Counted from the stretch's first letter, positions 26,149 through 35,811 are shown. The stretch: 64,000 nucleotides of DNA from Tenacibaculum dicentrarchi (GCF_900239345.1 NZ_OESZ01000044.1:124001-188000), one strand, 5' to 3'. The notes: generated by a model from the letters alone, not told the origin. Program-made: numbers and translations.

Positions 26149-28035
26149 ATGAGTAAAATTATAGGAATTGATTTAGGAACCACAAATTCATGTGTTTCTG
26201 TAATGGAAGGTAACGAACCAGTTGTTATCCCTAATTCAGAAGGAAAAAGAACTACGCCATCTATCGTAGCATTTATTGAAGGTGGAGAGCGTAAAGTTGG
26301 TGACCCTGCAAAAAGACAAGCAGTAACTAACCCTACAAAAACAGTTTATTCTATTAAACGTTTTATGGGGAATAAATTTTCTGATTCTTCAAAAGAAGCA
26401 GCAAGAGTACCTTATAGCGTTGTAAAAGGAGATAACGATACTCCACGTGTAGATATTGATGGTCGTTTATATACGCCACAAGAAATTTCTGCAATGGTAT
26501 TACAGAAAATGAAGAAAACTGCAGAAGACTATTTAGGTTCTGATGTTTCTGAAGCTGTAATTACTGTACCTGCTTACTTTAACGATGCACAACGTCAGGC
26601 TACAAAAGAAGCTGGTGAAATTGCTGGTTTAAAAGTTAGAAGAATTATTAACGAACCAACTGCAGCTGCTTTAGCATATGGTTTAGATAAAGCAAGTGAA
26701 GATAAAAAAATCGTTGTTTTTGATTTTGGTGGTGGAACACATGATGTTTCTATCTTAGAATTAGGAGACGGTGTATTCGAAGTATTAGCTACTGATGGTG
26801 ATACTCACTTAGGTGGAGATGATGTTGATGAAAAAATTATTAACTGGTTAGCAGAAGAATTTCAAGCTGAAGAAGCAATGGACTTACGTAAAGACCCAAT
26901 GTCTTTACAACGTTTAAAAGAAGCTGCTGAAAAAGCTAAGATTGAATTATCTAGTACTACTTCATCTGAAATTAACTTACCTTATATTACTGCTACTGCT
27001 TCAGGACCTAAGCACTTAGTTAGAACTTTAACAAGAGCTAAATTTGAAGCTTTAATTGATGATTTAGTAAAAAGAACTATTAAGCCTTGTCAAACAGCTT
27101 TAAAAAATGCTGATTTATCTATTGATGAAATTGATGAAGTAATTTTAGTAGGTGGTTCTACTCGTATTCCTGCTATTCAGGAAGCTGTTCAAAATTTCTT
27201 TAAAAAATCACCAAGTAAAGGAGTGAACCCTGATGAAGTTGTTTCTTTAGGAGCTGCTATTCAAGGGGGAGTTTTATCTGGAGATGTAAAAGACGTATTA
27301 TTATTAGATGTTACGCCTTTATCTTTAGGGATTGAAACAATGGGGAACGTATTTACAAAGTTAATTGACGCAAATACTACTATTCCTACTAAAAAATCTC
27401 AAGTATTTTCTACGGCTGTAGATAATCAACCATCTGTAGATATTCACGTGTTACAAGGTGAAAGAGCAATGGCTGCTGATAACAATACTATTGGACGTTT
27501 CCAATTAACTGATATTCCTCCAGCTCAAAGAGGTGTTCCTCAAATTGAAGTAACTTTCGATATTGATGCTAACGGAATTATCAAAGTATCTGCATCTGAT
27601 AAAGCTACAGGTAAAACTCAAGATATTAAAATTGAGGCTTCTTCAGGATTATCAGAAGAAGAAATTGAAAAAATGAAAGCAGATGCTGAAGCAAATGCTG
27701 AAGCGGATGCAAAAGCAAAAGAAACTGCTGAAAAAATCAACGAAGCTGATTCTATGATTTTTCAAACTGAAAAGCAATTAAAAGAATTTGGTGAAAAATT
27801 ATCTGCGGATAAAAAAGCGCCAATCGAAGCTGGTTTAGTTGAATTAAAAGCTGCTCACGAAGCTGGAGATATTTCTAGAATTGAAGGTGCTTTAACTATC
27901 GTTAATGACGCATGGAAAGCAGCATCTGAAGAGATGTATGCTGATAAAGGTGCAGGAGCTCAGCAAGCAGCACAGCCTAAAGCTGATGACCAAGCTGATA
28001 ACGTAGAAGATGTAGAATTCGAAGAAGTTAAGTAA
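26149..28035 (+). CDS. dnaK: Molecular chaperone DnaK (Hsp70)
   Basis: 628 residues. The N-terminal ATPase starts [18 protein letters not shown] and includes [39 protein letters not shown] and [15 protein letters not shown]. The interdomain linker [16 protein letters not shown] leads into the substrate-binding domain. The C-terminus ends [10 protein letters not shown], the EEVK-type tail that contacts partner proteins. It acts in cytosolic protein folding with DnaJ and GrpE, which are not in the window. No CIRCE-like inverted repeat is visible upstream; the gap instead holds a dispersed repeat. Confidence 0.98.
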   Translation: MSKIIGIDLGTTNSCVSVMEGNEPVVIPNSEGKRTTPSIVAFIEGGERKVGDPAKRQAVTNPTKTVYSIKRFMGNKFSDSSKEAARVPYSVVKGDNDTPRVDIDGRLYTPQEISAMVLQKMKKTAEDYLGSDVSEAVITVPAYFNDAQRQATKEAGEIAGLKVRRIINEPTAAALAYGLDKASEDKKIVVFDFGGGTHDVSILELGDGVFEVLATDGDTHLGGDDVDEKIINWLAEEFQAEEAMDLRKDPMSLQRLKEAAEKAKIELSSTTSSEINLPYITATASGPKHLVRTLTRAKFEALIDDLVKRTIKPCQTALKNADLSIDEIDEVILVGGSTRIPAIQEAVQNFFKKSPSKGVNPDEVVSLGAAIQGGVLSGDVKDVLLLDVTPLSLGIETMGNVFTKLIDANTTIPTKKSQVFSTAVDNQPSVDIHVLQGERAMAADNNTIGRFQLTDIPPAQRGVPQIEVTFDIDANGIIKVSASDKATGKTQDIKIEASSGLSEEEIEKMKADAEANAEADAKAKETAEKINEADSMIFQTEKQLKEFGEKLSADKKAPIEAGLVELKAAHEAGDISRIEGALTIVNDAWKAASEEMYADKGAGAQQAAQPKADDQADNVEDVEFEEVK

Positions 28036-28056
28036 TTTTTAACCTCTAACATATTT

Positions 28057-28091
28057 AAAAAACCATTACAAGAAATTGTAATGGGTTTTTT
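28057..28091 (+). terminator. Terminator after dnaK
   Basis: AACCATTACA / TGTAATGGGTT around a 6-nt loop (one G-containing wobble/mismatch), with A-run before and T-run after, 20 bp past the stop. Confidence 0.85.
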
Positions 28092-28100
28092 CATTTTTAG

Positions 28101-28133
28101 TTGTTTCATAAAACGGAATCTAAAGTATATTTG
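28101..28133 (+). promoter_or_regulatory. Promoter of the small secreted protein gene
   Basis: TTG (28101-28103), 22-bp spacer, TATATTTG (28126-28133). Expected transcription start near 28139, about 11 bases before the proposed ATA start codon. Confidence 0.65.
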
Positions 28134-28149
28134 AATAAATTTAAAATTA

Positions 28150-28467
28150 ATAAAAATAGTTTTAGTAATTATTTCAGTAGTAAGTTTAATGAGTTTTACA
28201 ACAATTGAAAACGCAACTGAAAATTTAAGAATTGAAAAAGAAGAAATTACACTAGGAAGTAGCATTTCATTAGTAAATGATACAAAAGATAAGGTTTCTA
28301 TTTATACAGGTACTGGATTTGTAAGTTTAAATAAAGGTTCTAAAACAAGTATTTCTTGTAAAGTTGGTAAAGAAGTACGCTGGGCAAATAAAGGAAGAAA
28401 AGGAAAAGTTATTTTTAAAATAGAAAGTAAGCATTGTGGTAAAACATTAAAGCTTTCTAAGTTATAG
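28150..28467 (+). CDS. Small secreted protein, probable non-canonical ATA start
   Basis: The ATG at 28189 lies inside what reads as a complete signal peptide. Upstream codons in the same frame give (M)KIVLVIISVVSLMSFTTIENA if translation starts at ATA 28150; a stop at 28132 limits the frame and no ATG, GTG or TTG gives a positively charged start. The promoter at 28126-28133 also fits a start near 28150. The mature part has a strand-rich segment KDKVSIYTGTGFVSLNKGSKTSISCKVGKEVRWANKGRKGKVIFKIESKHCGKTLKL with two cysteines. The family is not recognised; homologues in Flavobacteriaceae would settle the start. It could also be a gene with a mutated start codon. Confidence 0.6.
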   Translation: MKIVLVIISVVSLMSFTTIENATENLRIEKEEITLGSSISLVNDTKDKVSIYTGTGFVSLNKGSKTSISCKVGKEVRWANKGRKGKVIFKIESKHCGKTLKLSKL

Positions 28468-28485
28468 ATTGATGTTTAATTTGAT

Positions 28486-28520
28486 AAAAAGCCAAAACTA
28501 ATTTGTAGTTTTGGCTTTTT
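28486..28520. terminator. Terminator after the small secreted protein gene
   Basis: AAAAAGCCAAAACTA / TAGTTTTGGCTTTTT, a perfect 15-bp stem with a 5-nt loop, followed by a T-rich tail. Confidence 0.9.
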
Positions 28521-28541
28521 TATTGTCAATTAATTTTAAGC

Positions 28542-29078
28542 ATGAAATTTCATAAATTTAATTTTTTTAAACATACTTATTGCGAATTTGAATCAAAAGA
28601 AATTACTTTTTTTGATGATAAAACGCCACATTATAAAAGTAAATCAGGCAGTTTGTACTTTTATGCCGATAACGGCGTGTATCGATACTCAAATCATTGG
28701 GGAAGAGTGGCAAATTGTCGCTGGAAAATTCAAGGAATTGAAGTGTATAAAAGTCAAGATTATTATGTAGGTTTTGCTAATTGGAATGATTTTTACCCGT
28801 TAAATAATTCCGATAAAGTATTTTATTTAAAAGTAGATTATACAACTAAGCAAGTTAAAATTCAGCGTTTAAAAAACGAAGATAAAAGCAATTACTTTTT
28901 AATGACATCAGAATTTGCACATCAGCGTTTAAAACAGATTCAAACTTTATTTAAAGAATATAAATGGGCAACTTATTTTGAGCAAGATATTGATATTTTA
29001 AGAGAGATAATTATTAATAAATTGATAACAAGTACTAAAGCAATTCAAGAATTAAAAAGGGAGTTAAAAGAGCTTTAA
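28542..29078 (+). CDS. Hypothetical protein, Trp/Tyr-rich
   Basis: 178 residues with no signal peptide and no recognised family. The N-terminal two thirds is rich in aromatic residues and predicted strands (SLYFYADNGVYRYSNHWGRVANCRWKIQGIEVYK...DYYVGFANWNDFY). The last ~60 residues are helical and charged (FAHQRLKQIQTLFKEYKWATYFEQDIDILREIIINKL...AIQELKRELKEL). It is only 2 bp from the convergent next gene. It lies in a run of small uncharacterised genes (28.1-30.4 kb). Likely cytosolic; function unknown. Confidence 0.65.
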   Translation: MKFHKFNFFKHTYCEFESKEITFFDDKTPHYKSKSGSLYFYADNGVYRYSNHWGRVANCRWKIQGIEVYKSQDYYVGFANWNDFYPLNNSDKVFYLKVDYTTKQVKIQRLKNEDKSNYFLMTSEFAHQRLKQIQTLFKEYKWATYFEQDIDILREIIINKLITSTKAIQELKRELKEL

Positions 29079-29080
29079 AA

Positions 29081-29530
29081 TTATTTTTTTATATAAACCT
29101 TGTTAACGCCTAAATTAAAACCTAATCGAAAATCATTATCTGTCCCAAGTCTATGAATGGCAACTCTTCCTAAAGGAATTTTACCAAATTCACTATAAGT
29201 AATAGGCTGATTGTTTAAATATAATTCGCCTTTAAATAATTTTTTAGTGGTATAAATATTCTTACTTTTAATATTGCTATTACTATATTGATAGGCATTT
29301 ATAGATAAAATATTATTGCTATTTGTGTAGCTACAATAAATGCCATGAATGTCCCAAAAAAGATAGTGATTTGTTGTTTGTAGTTCTCTTTCAGGCTTAC
29401 CTAAAATAGTAACTAGAGTGTTGTAACTTGTAGGAAAAGTAATCGGTATTTCATTGATGGTAATAAAATCAATATTGCATTTAATTATTATTTTTTCAGC
29501 TTTTTTCTTTTTAAAAAAGTTAAATTTCAT
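29081..29530 (-). CDS. Hypothetical protein (strand-rich, SmpA/DUF-like repeat pattern)
   Basis: 149 residues with a basic N-terminus (MKFNFFKKKKAEK) and no signal peptide. The motif FPTSYNTLVTILGKPERELQTTNHYLFWDIHGIYCSYTNSNNILSINAY suggests a fold in which a short helix precedes G-K-P and a strand pair, as in proteins evaluating 'LGKP' motifs. I do not recognise a named family with confidence. The C-terminus has GKIPLGRVAIHRLGTDNDFRLGFNLGVNKVYIKK. The gene stands alone on the minus strand between uncharacterised plus-strand genes. Confidence 0.6.
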   Translation of the reverse strand: MKFNFFKKKKAEKIIIKCNIDFITINEIPITFPTSYNTLVTILGKPERELQTTNHYLFWDIHGIYCSYTNSNNILSINAYQYSNSNIKSKNIYTTKKLFKGELYLNNQPITYSEFGKIPLGRVAIHRLGTDNDFRLGFNLGVNKVYIKK

Positions 29531-29727
29531 AGGCTATTTTATAGTTAAGCAAATATTTTTTAAGAAGTAAATGGCGAATTTAAAGAATAAAATTTAACTT
29601 TTAAGTAAGTTTGTATAGCTTCTAATCAAAGAAAATAAAAAGAAGTAATAGTCTAGTGTTTTTTTAAGAATGATAAAGTTGTTTTTACTTTATATAGGAA
29701 GTATTTTAACCATGTAAATAATAAAAA

Positions 29728-30036
29728 ATGAGTGTTACAAGAAATATTAAATGTCCAAAATGCGGGTTATTTAATACCGATAAAGAGTATTGTGAAAACT
29801 GTAATACCTTAATTTCTGATAAAAAAAAGCGTGCCTTAAAAAAAGAAGCTCTAAAAAAAATACAGTTAACAGAAGCGAAGCAAAAAATAGCAAATCCGAA
29901 TTTGGCAGAACGTTTAAAAAAGCATCCTTTCTTTTTATACAAAATACTAGGTTGGGTTTTATATTCTGCTTTTTTATTAGTGAGTATTATAGGTGCAGGG
30001 CTAGCTTGGTTTATAGCAATGCTTGCAGCTGGTTAA
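29728..30036 (+). CDS. Zinc-ribbon membrane protein
   Basis: 102 residues. The N-terminus has a four-cysteine zinc ribbon (CPKCGLFNTDKEYCENC, residues ~9-25), then a Lys-rich helical linker, then one hydrophobic segment near residues 75-100 (ILGWVLYSAFLLVSIIGAGLAWFIAML). A cytosolic zinc ribbon tethered to the inner membrane is the simplest reading. The next gene starts 1 bp after the stop, so the two are a cotranscribed membrane pair. The function is unknown. Confidence 0.75.
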   Translation: MSVTRNIKCPKCGLFNTDKEYCENCNTLISDKKKRALKKEALKKIQLTEAKQKIANPNLAERLKKHPFFLYKILGWVLYSAFLLVSIIGAGLAWFIAMLAAG

Positions 30037-30037
30037 T

Positions 30038-30403
30038 ATGAGAAAAATTAGCTATATCTATGCTGTCTTTTCACTTTTTTTAGGAACAGCAATTTATGTT
30101 GCTCAAAAAATGAGCTTTAAACTTCCTCGAATTGTTCAATTTTATATGAATGATTTTTTAATTATGCCAATCGTATTAACCATTAGTTTATTCATTTTAA
30201 GATGGAGTAAAAACAATGAAAACTATCAAATTCCGCTTTGGATTATTTTGTATATATGTGGTTTTTACGCCTTTTTGTACGAATATTTGTTGCCTAAATT
30301 TTATTTAAGATATACAGCAGATAGCATTGATGTTCTTTTATATTTTATAAGTGGTTTTATATTTTTTATCCTTCAGAAAATACCCGATAAAAAGTGGTTT
30401 TAA
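30038..30403 (+). CDS. Small four-helix membrane protein
   Basis: 121 residues from the ATG at 30038, one base after the previous stop; an upstream in-frame TTG is inside the previous gene and less likely. Four hydrophobic segments: ISYIYAVFSLFLGTAIYVAQ, FLIMPIVLTISLFILRW, IPLWIILYICGFYAFLYEYLLP and SIDVLLYFISGFIFFIL. The pattern resembles small Bacteroidota membrane proteins often labelled 'magnesium citrate secondary transporter', a label for which I see no functional support. It overlaps the convergent AAA ATPase gene end by 4 bp. Confidence 0.7.
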   Translation: MRKISYIYAVFSLFLGTAIYVAQKMSFKLPRIVQFYMNDFLIMPIVLTISLFILRWSKNNENYQIPLWIILYICGFYAFLYEYLLPKFYLRYTADSIDVLLYFISGFIFFILQKIPDKKWF

Positions 30404-31122
30404 TGAAGAGCCTTATTTTTTTGTTTTTCAAATTGAATAATATTGTTTTTAACTTGCTGATAAACAATGTCTTTTACCTCGGCGTATGATATATTATAGC
30501 TTCGTTTTATTGCGTTGATATTTGTAGGGAATTGTGCTAAAATAGCATCGTAATACGCATCAATTTTTTTCTTTTTAGGTAATTTGTATTTTAATTTTAA
30601 CTGAAAACGTCTTAATAAAGCACTGTCAATAATAGCAATATGATTTGTTGCGGCAATAAGCATGGCAGTATCGGATAAATTATCCATTTGCTGAATTAAA
30701 GTGTTTACTAAGCGTTTCATTTCACCAGAATCTTTAGCGTCATAATCTCTCATTTTACCGATAAAATCAAATTCATCGATAAATAAAATGGCATCTTCAT
30801 AAGAGGCTTCCTTAAATATTTCAGAAATATTTTTACCTGTTTCTCCTAATTTAGATGATACAAAACCACCTAAATTAAGGGTAATTACTTTTTTGTTTAA
30901 TGCCTTACCAATCGCATTTGCCGTAGCTGTTTTTCCGCAGCCTGTATGCCCGTGTAAAATTATTTTATTATCAACAGGAATATTATATTTATCAAGCGCT
31001 TCCATATAACTAAACTCCTCAATTAATTGATGTATGCTATTTTTCACCTTTTTACTTAAATGAAGTTCATCGAGCGATAAGACTTCTTTTTTAGTTTTTA
31101 AAGTTGTTTTATGGTAGGTCAT
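30400..31122 (-). CDS. Compact AAA-family ATPase
   Basis: 240 residues, essentially a single AAA module. Walker A is HGHTGCGKTATANAIG, Walker B AILFIDEFDFIG, and sensor 1 and the arginine finger are in MLIAATNHIAIIDSALLRRFQLKLKY. An N-terminal helix (LSLDELHLSKKVKNSIHQLIEEF) precedes it. No protease domain, membrane segment or substrate-recruiting domain is present, so the substrate is unclear. Families of this size act as standalone unfoldases, or with a partner elsewhere. Stands alone and is divergent from the exonuclease gene. Confidence 0.85.
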   Translation of the reverse strand: MTYHKTTLKTKKEVLSLDELHLSKKVKNSIHQLIEEFSYMEALDKYNIPVDNKIILHGHTGCGKTATANAIGKALNKKVITLNLGGFVSSKLGETGKNISEIFKEASYEDAILFIDEFDFIGKMRDYDAKDSGEMKRLVNTLIQQMDNLSDTAMLIAATNHIAIIDSALLRRFQLKLKYKLPKKKKIDAYYDAILAQFPTNINAIKRSYNISYAEVKDIVYQQVKNNIIQFEKQKNKALH

Positions 31123-31396
31123 TTTTACTTTTTTGTAAAGGTAAATATTAATTTATCAAAATCAAATTAACTTTAAAAAATGGGGTTTTATCCATCGAAA
31201 AAAACACCTAAAAAATTAATTGAATTATTGATTATAAAAATTAATGATTCTTTGTGAAAAAATGAATACTAAAAGCATAATTTTTGTATTTTTATCATGT
31301 AATTAAGTTCTTTGAAAGAAATCCAATTTCTATAATTTTTCATACAAATTACCTATAAAATAGCTTACTTAAATAACGAATAATTGCCCAAAACAA

Positions 31397-32224
31397 ATGG
31401 AATTAAACTTAACAAAACCAATTATATTTTTTGATTTAGAAACCACAGGAATCAATATTGCAAAAGATAGAGTGGTAGAAATAGCTATCTTAAAAGTGTA
31501 TCCAAACGGAAACAAAGAAAGCAAAACATGGTTGGTAAACCCTGAAATGCCAATACCTTTAGCATCATCAGAAATTCATGGAATTACTGATGAAAAAGTG
31601 GCAAAAGAACCTACTTTTAAAGAGTTATCAGTAAGTATTAACCAAATGATTGAAGGCTGTGATTTAGCAGGTTTTAATTCAAATAGGTTTGATATTCCTG
31701 TTTTAGCCGAAGAATTAATGCGTGCTGGCATTGATTTTGATATGACTGACCGTAAGGCGGTAGATGTTCAAGTAATTTTTCATAAAAAAGAACAACGTAC
31801 TTTAAGCGCTGGTTATCAATTTTACTGTGGTAAAGAATTAGTTGGTGCACATGGAGCAGAGGCTGATACCAATGCTACTTACGAAATTTTATTAGCACAG
31901 TTAGATAAATATGAAGATATTCAGAATACTGTAGATGCGTTAAGTGAATATTCAACACACGGTAAACGTGCCGATTTTGCTGGTTTTATTCTGATAAATG
32001 AAGAAAATCAAGAGATTTTTTCTTTCGGAAAATATAAAGGGCGAACTGTTGAAGAAGTATTTAAAGAAAACCCAGGTTACAATTCATGGATTCAAAATGC
32101 TGATTTTCCGTTGTACACCAAAAAAGTATTGCGAGAAATTAAAGCACGTATGGTAGTGCCAAAAAAGCAATTAAGCGACACTGAAAAATTACAAGCACTA
32201 CAACAAAAATTTAATTTAAGATAA
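31397..32224 (+). CDS. DnaQ-like 3'-5' exonuclease (DEDDh)
   Basis: 275 residues. Exo I is FFDLETTGI with D13 and E15; Exo II is GFNSNRFDIPVL; Exo III is HGAEADTNATYEILLA. The order matches DEDDh exonucleases such as the DNA polymerase III epsilon subunit. After the exonuclease fold (~residue 180) an extra C-terminal domain follows (FSFGKYKGRTVEEVFKENPGYNSWIQNADFPLYTKKVLREI), which in other proteins is a short DNA-binding-like module. It may proofread, or trim DNA ends. Followed 62 bp later by the next plus-strand gene. Confidence 0.9.
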   Translation: MELNLTKPIIFFDLETTGINIAKDRVVEIAILKVYPNGNKESKTWLVNPEMPIPLASSEIHGITDEKVAKEPTFKELSVSINQMIEGCDLAGFNSNRFDIPVLAEELMRAGIDFDMTDRKAVDVQVIFHKKEQRTLSAGYQFYCGKELVGAHGAEADTNATYEILLAQLDKYEDIQNTVDALSEYSTHGKRADFAGFILINEENQEIFSFGKYKGRTVEEVFKENPGYNSWIQNADFPLYTKKVLREIKARMVVPKKQLSDTEKLQALQQKFNLR

Positions 32225-32286
32225 TTTTAATAATTATACCATTTTTAAAATAAAAATTTTATAATAGGTATCAAAATCAATAAAAA

Positions 32287-32772
32287 ATGTTTACAGAATA
32301 TAATAATTTACCAAGTAACTCAAGAGTTTGGGTTTATCAAGCTGATAGAGAATTTAATATAGAAGAGGTTGAGTATATTTGTGCAAAAGCAATCCTTTTT
32401 ATTGATAGCTGGACTCGTCATGGTGCTGATTTAAAGGGTTCATTTACTATAAAATACAATCAGTTTTTTGTGTTAGGTGTCGACGAAAACGTAAACAGTG
32501 TATCTGGTTGTTCTATTGATTCTTCTGTTCGTTTTATTAAAGAATTAGAAAAAGAATTAAGAATTGATTTAATGGATAAGATGAATGTTTCTTTTAAAGA
32601 TGATGATGATATTAATATAGTTAAATTATCAAAATTTAAGGAATTAGCTAAAGATAAAAAAATTACATCAGAAACCGTAGTTTTTAACAATATGGTAAAT
32701 ACAAAAGAAGATTTTGAAACAAATTGGGAAGTAACGGCTAATAAAAGCTGGCACAAACAATTTTTAGTATAA
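32287..32772 (+). CDS. Conserved Bacteroidota protein of unknown function (often mislabelled ABC ATPase)
   Basis: 161 residues. The N-terminus FTEYNNLPSNSRVWVYQADREFNIEEVEYICAKAILFIDSWTRHGADLKGSFTIKYNQFFVLGVDE and SGCSIDSSVRFIKELEKELRIDLMDKMNVSF are typical of a conserved family that public databases often call 'ABC transporter ATPase'. There is no Walker A, Walker B or ABC signature, so that name is not supported. The cysteine in SGCSIDSS is a conserved-looking candidate active residue. It lies between an exonuclease and a cell-wall-hydrolase gene; function unknown. Confidence 0.7.
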   Translation: MFTEYNNLPSNSRVWVYQADREFNIEEVEYICAKAILFIDSWTRHGADLKGSFTIKYNQFFVLGVDENVNSVSGCSIDSSVRFIKELEKELRIDLMDKMNVSFKDDDDINIVKLSKFKELAKDKKITSETVVFNNMVNTKEDFETNWEVTANKSWHKQFLV

Positions 32773-32874
32773 TTTAGATATTTTAATTCCTCAATTCATT
32801 TTTAAATGATTTGAAATTGACTTTAATTATTGTGTAAATAATAATTAAAGTCAATAAAAGTACGCAGAAAGATT

Positions 32875-35811
32875 ATGAAAAAGATATTGATATTACTAAC
32901 AATTGCACTTACACAAACATTAACAGCTCAACAATCAATACAAGCTCCAACAGATCCTTTATTGGCTAAAAATATTGAACATCAAAAAATATGGGTAGAT
33001 AGTATTTTAAAAAATATGTCTATTGATCAAAAAATAGGACAGTTATTTATGATACAAGCCTATTCGAATAAAGGTAAAAAGCATCAAGATTTTATAAATA
33101 ACATGATTCGTAAATATCATGTAGGGAATTTAATTTTTATGCAAGGAACTCCCGAAAAACAAGTTCACTTAAATAATGAATATCAAGCAATATCAAAAGT
33201 ACCATTGCTAATCGGTTTTGATGGTGAATGGGGCTTAGATATGCGTTTAAAAAATACCTATCGCTTTCCTTGGAACATGACTTTAGGCGCTATTAATAAT
33301 GATGAATTGTTAACAGCAACAGGTAAAAGAATAGGGAAGCACTGTAAAAGAGTTGGAATTCATATTAATTTTGCCCCCGTAGTTGATATCAATACAAACC
33401 CAAAAAATCCGATTATTGGAAATCGTTCTTTTGGTGAAAATAAACAAAATGTTACTAGAAAAGCAATCGCTTTTACAAAAGGAATGCAAAGTGTTGGTGT
33501 ATTGGCAAATGCCAAACATTTTCCTGGGCATGGCGATACCGCTACCGATTCGCATTTAACATTGCCAACGGTTAATTTTGATGAATTTCGTTTAGATTCA
33601 GTAGAGTTATATCCGTATAAAAAAATGTTTCGACAAGGACTGGCAAGTGTTATGACGGCACATTTAAGTATTCCTGCATTAGAGCCGAACGAAAAATTAC
33701 CAACCTCATTATCAAAAAAAGTGGTGACTACTTTACTGCAAGAAGAACTAGGTTTTAAAGGTTTGGTAATTACCGATGGTTTAAACATGAAAGGAGCTGC
33801 CAATTATGCAACAGCAGCTGACATTAATATAGCTGCAATTTTAGCAGGTAATGATATGTTGCTAATTCCTCAAGATGTTCCTGGTACGATACGATTAATA
33901 AAAGACGCTTTAGTAGCAGGGGATTTAACACAACAACGCTTAAATTTTTCGGTTAAAAAAATATTAAAAGCCAAATATTTAGTAGGCTTACATAAATACA
34001 AATCTGTTGAAACAGAAAATATTTCTTCAGATATAAATTCGCCTTACGATGAAGTTTTACACAGAAAATTGATAAAAAATGCCATTACTGTAGTAAAAAA
34101 TAACGAGGCTATTTTACCTATTAAAAATTTAAAAGATAAAAAAATAGCTTATGTATCTTTAGGCGATGCTAAAGGAGATTCATTTGTATCAATGTTAAAA
34201 AATTATACAAACGTTGAGGTGGTTTCTGCAAAAAATATAACTGTTTTATTACAGAAATTACAAAAATATAACTTAGTTGTTGTTGGTTTTCATAAATCGA
34301 ATAAAAACCCTTGGAAAGGCTATCATTTTTCAAATAAAAATATGGTTTGGTTACAGGAAATAGCAAAAAATAAAAAAGTTATTTTAGATGTATTTACCAG
34401 TCCTTATAGTTTGCTAAAAATACCTTCTTTTGAAAATATAGAAGGCGTTGTAGTTTCGTATCAAAATAGTGTTTTATCACAAGAATTATCGGCACAAGCA
34501 TTGTTTGGAGCTTTTAATTTGAAAGGGAAATTACCTGTATCTATTAATGAAAATATTAAAGAAGGTACGGGTCTTTTTGTAAAAGGAATTAATGTTTTAC
34601 AATACACAATTCCTGAAGAAGCAGGTATTTCATCAGAAAAATTATCAATAATAGATAAAAGAATAGATACTATTTTAATGAAAAGGATGGCGCCAGGTGG
34701 TCAAATATTTGTAGCTAAAAATGGAAAAGTAATTTATAATAAAAGCTTCGGACATCATACTTCTTTAAAAAGAATGCCCGTAAAAAGCTCAGATATTTAC
34801 GATGTAGCATCTTTAACAAAAATACTAGCTTCTTTACCAATGATAATGAAGGCTGAAGAGGAACAAAAAATAAGTTTATACTCTAATTTAGGCGATGTTT
34901 TACCTCGGTATAAAAACTCGAATAAAGACACTGTTTTACTAAAAGAAATACTGTCGCATTATGGTCGTTTACGCTCTTGGATTCCGTTTTATTTACAAAC
35001 CAAGGACAGCGAAACAGGTAAAAATTCAGCAAAGTATTACCGAAAAAAAAGAACAGTAGATTTTAATATTAAAGTAGCTAAAAACCTGTATTTAAAAAAT
35101 ACTTATAAAGATTCAATATATAAGTATATTGTAGACGCAAAACAACGAAAAAAACCAGGATATAAATATAGTGATTTAGGCTATTATATGTTTAAAGAAA
35201 TTTTAGAATTAAAATACAAGCAACCTTTAAATAAATTGGTAGAAGAATCTTTTTACAGTCCATTAGGAGCTAATAGAACAACTTATCTGCCTCTTGAAAA
35301 GTTTAAAAAATCGGATATTGTACCAACAGAACGTGATAATTATTATCGAAATCAATTAGTGCATGGTTATGTACATGATATGGGTGCTGCTATGATTGGT
35401 GGGGTAGGAGGTCACGCAGGTTTGTTTTCAAATGCTAATGATATTGGTAAAATAATGCAACTTTTTTTACAAGGAGGAAATTATGGCGGTATCCAATATT
35501 TAGCTCCAGAAACTATTGATAAGTTTAATAAACGTCATTATGAAAACAGAAAAGTACGTAGAGGCTTAGGTTTTGATAAGCCGCAATTAAACCCCCGAGT
35601 AAAGGCTACTTGTGGTTGTGTTTCTGATAAAAGTTTTGGGCATAGCGGTTTTACGGGAACGTATACTTGGGTTGATCCGGCAACAGATATTGTCTATGTT
35701 TTTTTATCAAACAGGGTATATCCTACTATGAGAAATAGAAAGTTAATTAAAAGTAATATCCGAACAAAAATTCAAAAAGATATTCAAGATGCTATTTTAA
35801 TGGCAGAGTAA
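32875..35811 (+). CDS. GH3 (NagZ-like) glycosidase fused to class C beta-lactamase-like hydrolase
   Basis: 978 residues with a signal peptide (residues 1-20). Residues ~40-380 are a GH3 catalytic domain: KHFPGHGDTATDSH (residues ~214-227, carrying the His/Asp dyad of NagZ-type enzymes) and VITDGLNMKGA with the nucleophile Asp at ~300. A GH3 C-terminal region follows. Residues ~590-975 are a serine beta-lactamase/DD-peptidase fold: SLTK (Ser near 646), YSD near 765 and HSGFTG near 923. A periplasmic enzyme that removes N-acetylglucosamine from muropeptides and handles their peptides is plausible; this fusion is frequent in Bacteroidota. Substrates are inferred. Confidence 0.88.
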   Translation: MKKILILLTIALTQTLTAQQSIQAPTDPLLAKNIEHQKIWVDSILKNMSIDQKIGQLFMIQAYSNKGKKHQDFINNMIRKYHVGNLIFMQGTPEKQVHLNNEYQAISKVPLLIGFDGEWGLDMRLKNTYRFPWNMTLGAINNDELLTATGKRIGKHCKRVGIHINFAPVVDINTNPKNPIIGNRSFGENKQNVTRKAIAFTKGMQSVGVLANAKHFPGHGDTATDSHLTLPTVNFDEFRLDSVELYPYKKMFRQGLASVMTAHLSIPALEPNEKLPTSLSKKVVTTLLQEELGFKGLVITDGLNMKGAANYATAADINIAAILAGNDMLLIPQDVPGTIRLIKDALVAGDLTQQRLNFSVKKILKAKYLVGLHKYKSVETENISSDINSPYDEVLHRKLIKNAITVVKNNEAILPIKNLKDKKIAYVSLGDAKGDSFVSMLKNYTNVEVVSAKNITVLLQKLQKYNLVVVGFHKSNKNPWKGYHFSNKNMVWLQEIAKNKKVILDVFTSPYSLLKIPSFENIEGVVVSYQNSVLSQELSAQALFGAFNLKGKLPVSINENIKEGTGLFVKGINVLQYTIPEEAGISSEKLSIIDKRIDTILMKRMAPGGQIFVAKNGKVIYNKSFGHHTSLKRMPVKSSDIYDVASLTKILASLPMIMKAEEEQKISLYSNLGDVLPRYKNSNKDTVLLKEILSHYGRLRSWIPFYLQTKDSETGKNSAKYYRKKRTVDFNIKVAKNLYLKNTYKDSIYKYIVDAKQRKKPGYKYSDLGYYMFKEILELKYKQPLNKLVEESFYSPLGANRTTYLPLEKFKKSDIVPTERDNYYRNQLVHGYVHDMGAAMIGGVGGHAGLFSNANDIGKIMQLFLQGGNYGGIQYLAPETIDKFNKRHYENRKVRRGLGFDKPQLNPRVKATCGCVSDKSFGHSGFTGTYTWVDPATDIVYVFLSNRVYPTMRNRKLIKSNIRTKIQKDIQDAILMAE

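Noticed and set aside
30400..31122. Small AAA ATPase as a second FtsH or proteasomal ATPase
   Set aside because: It lacks membrane segments, a protease domain and coiled-coil/OB domains, so only a general AAA call is justified.
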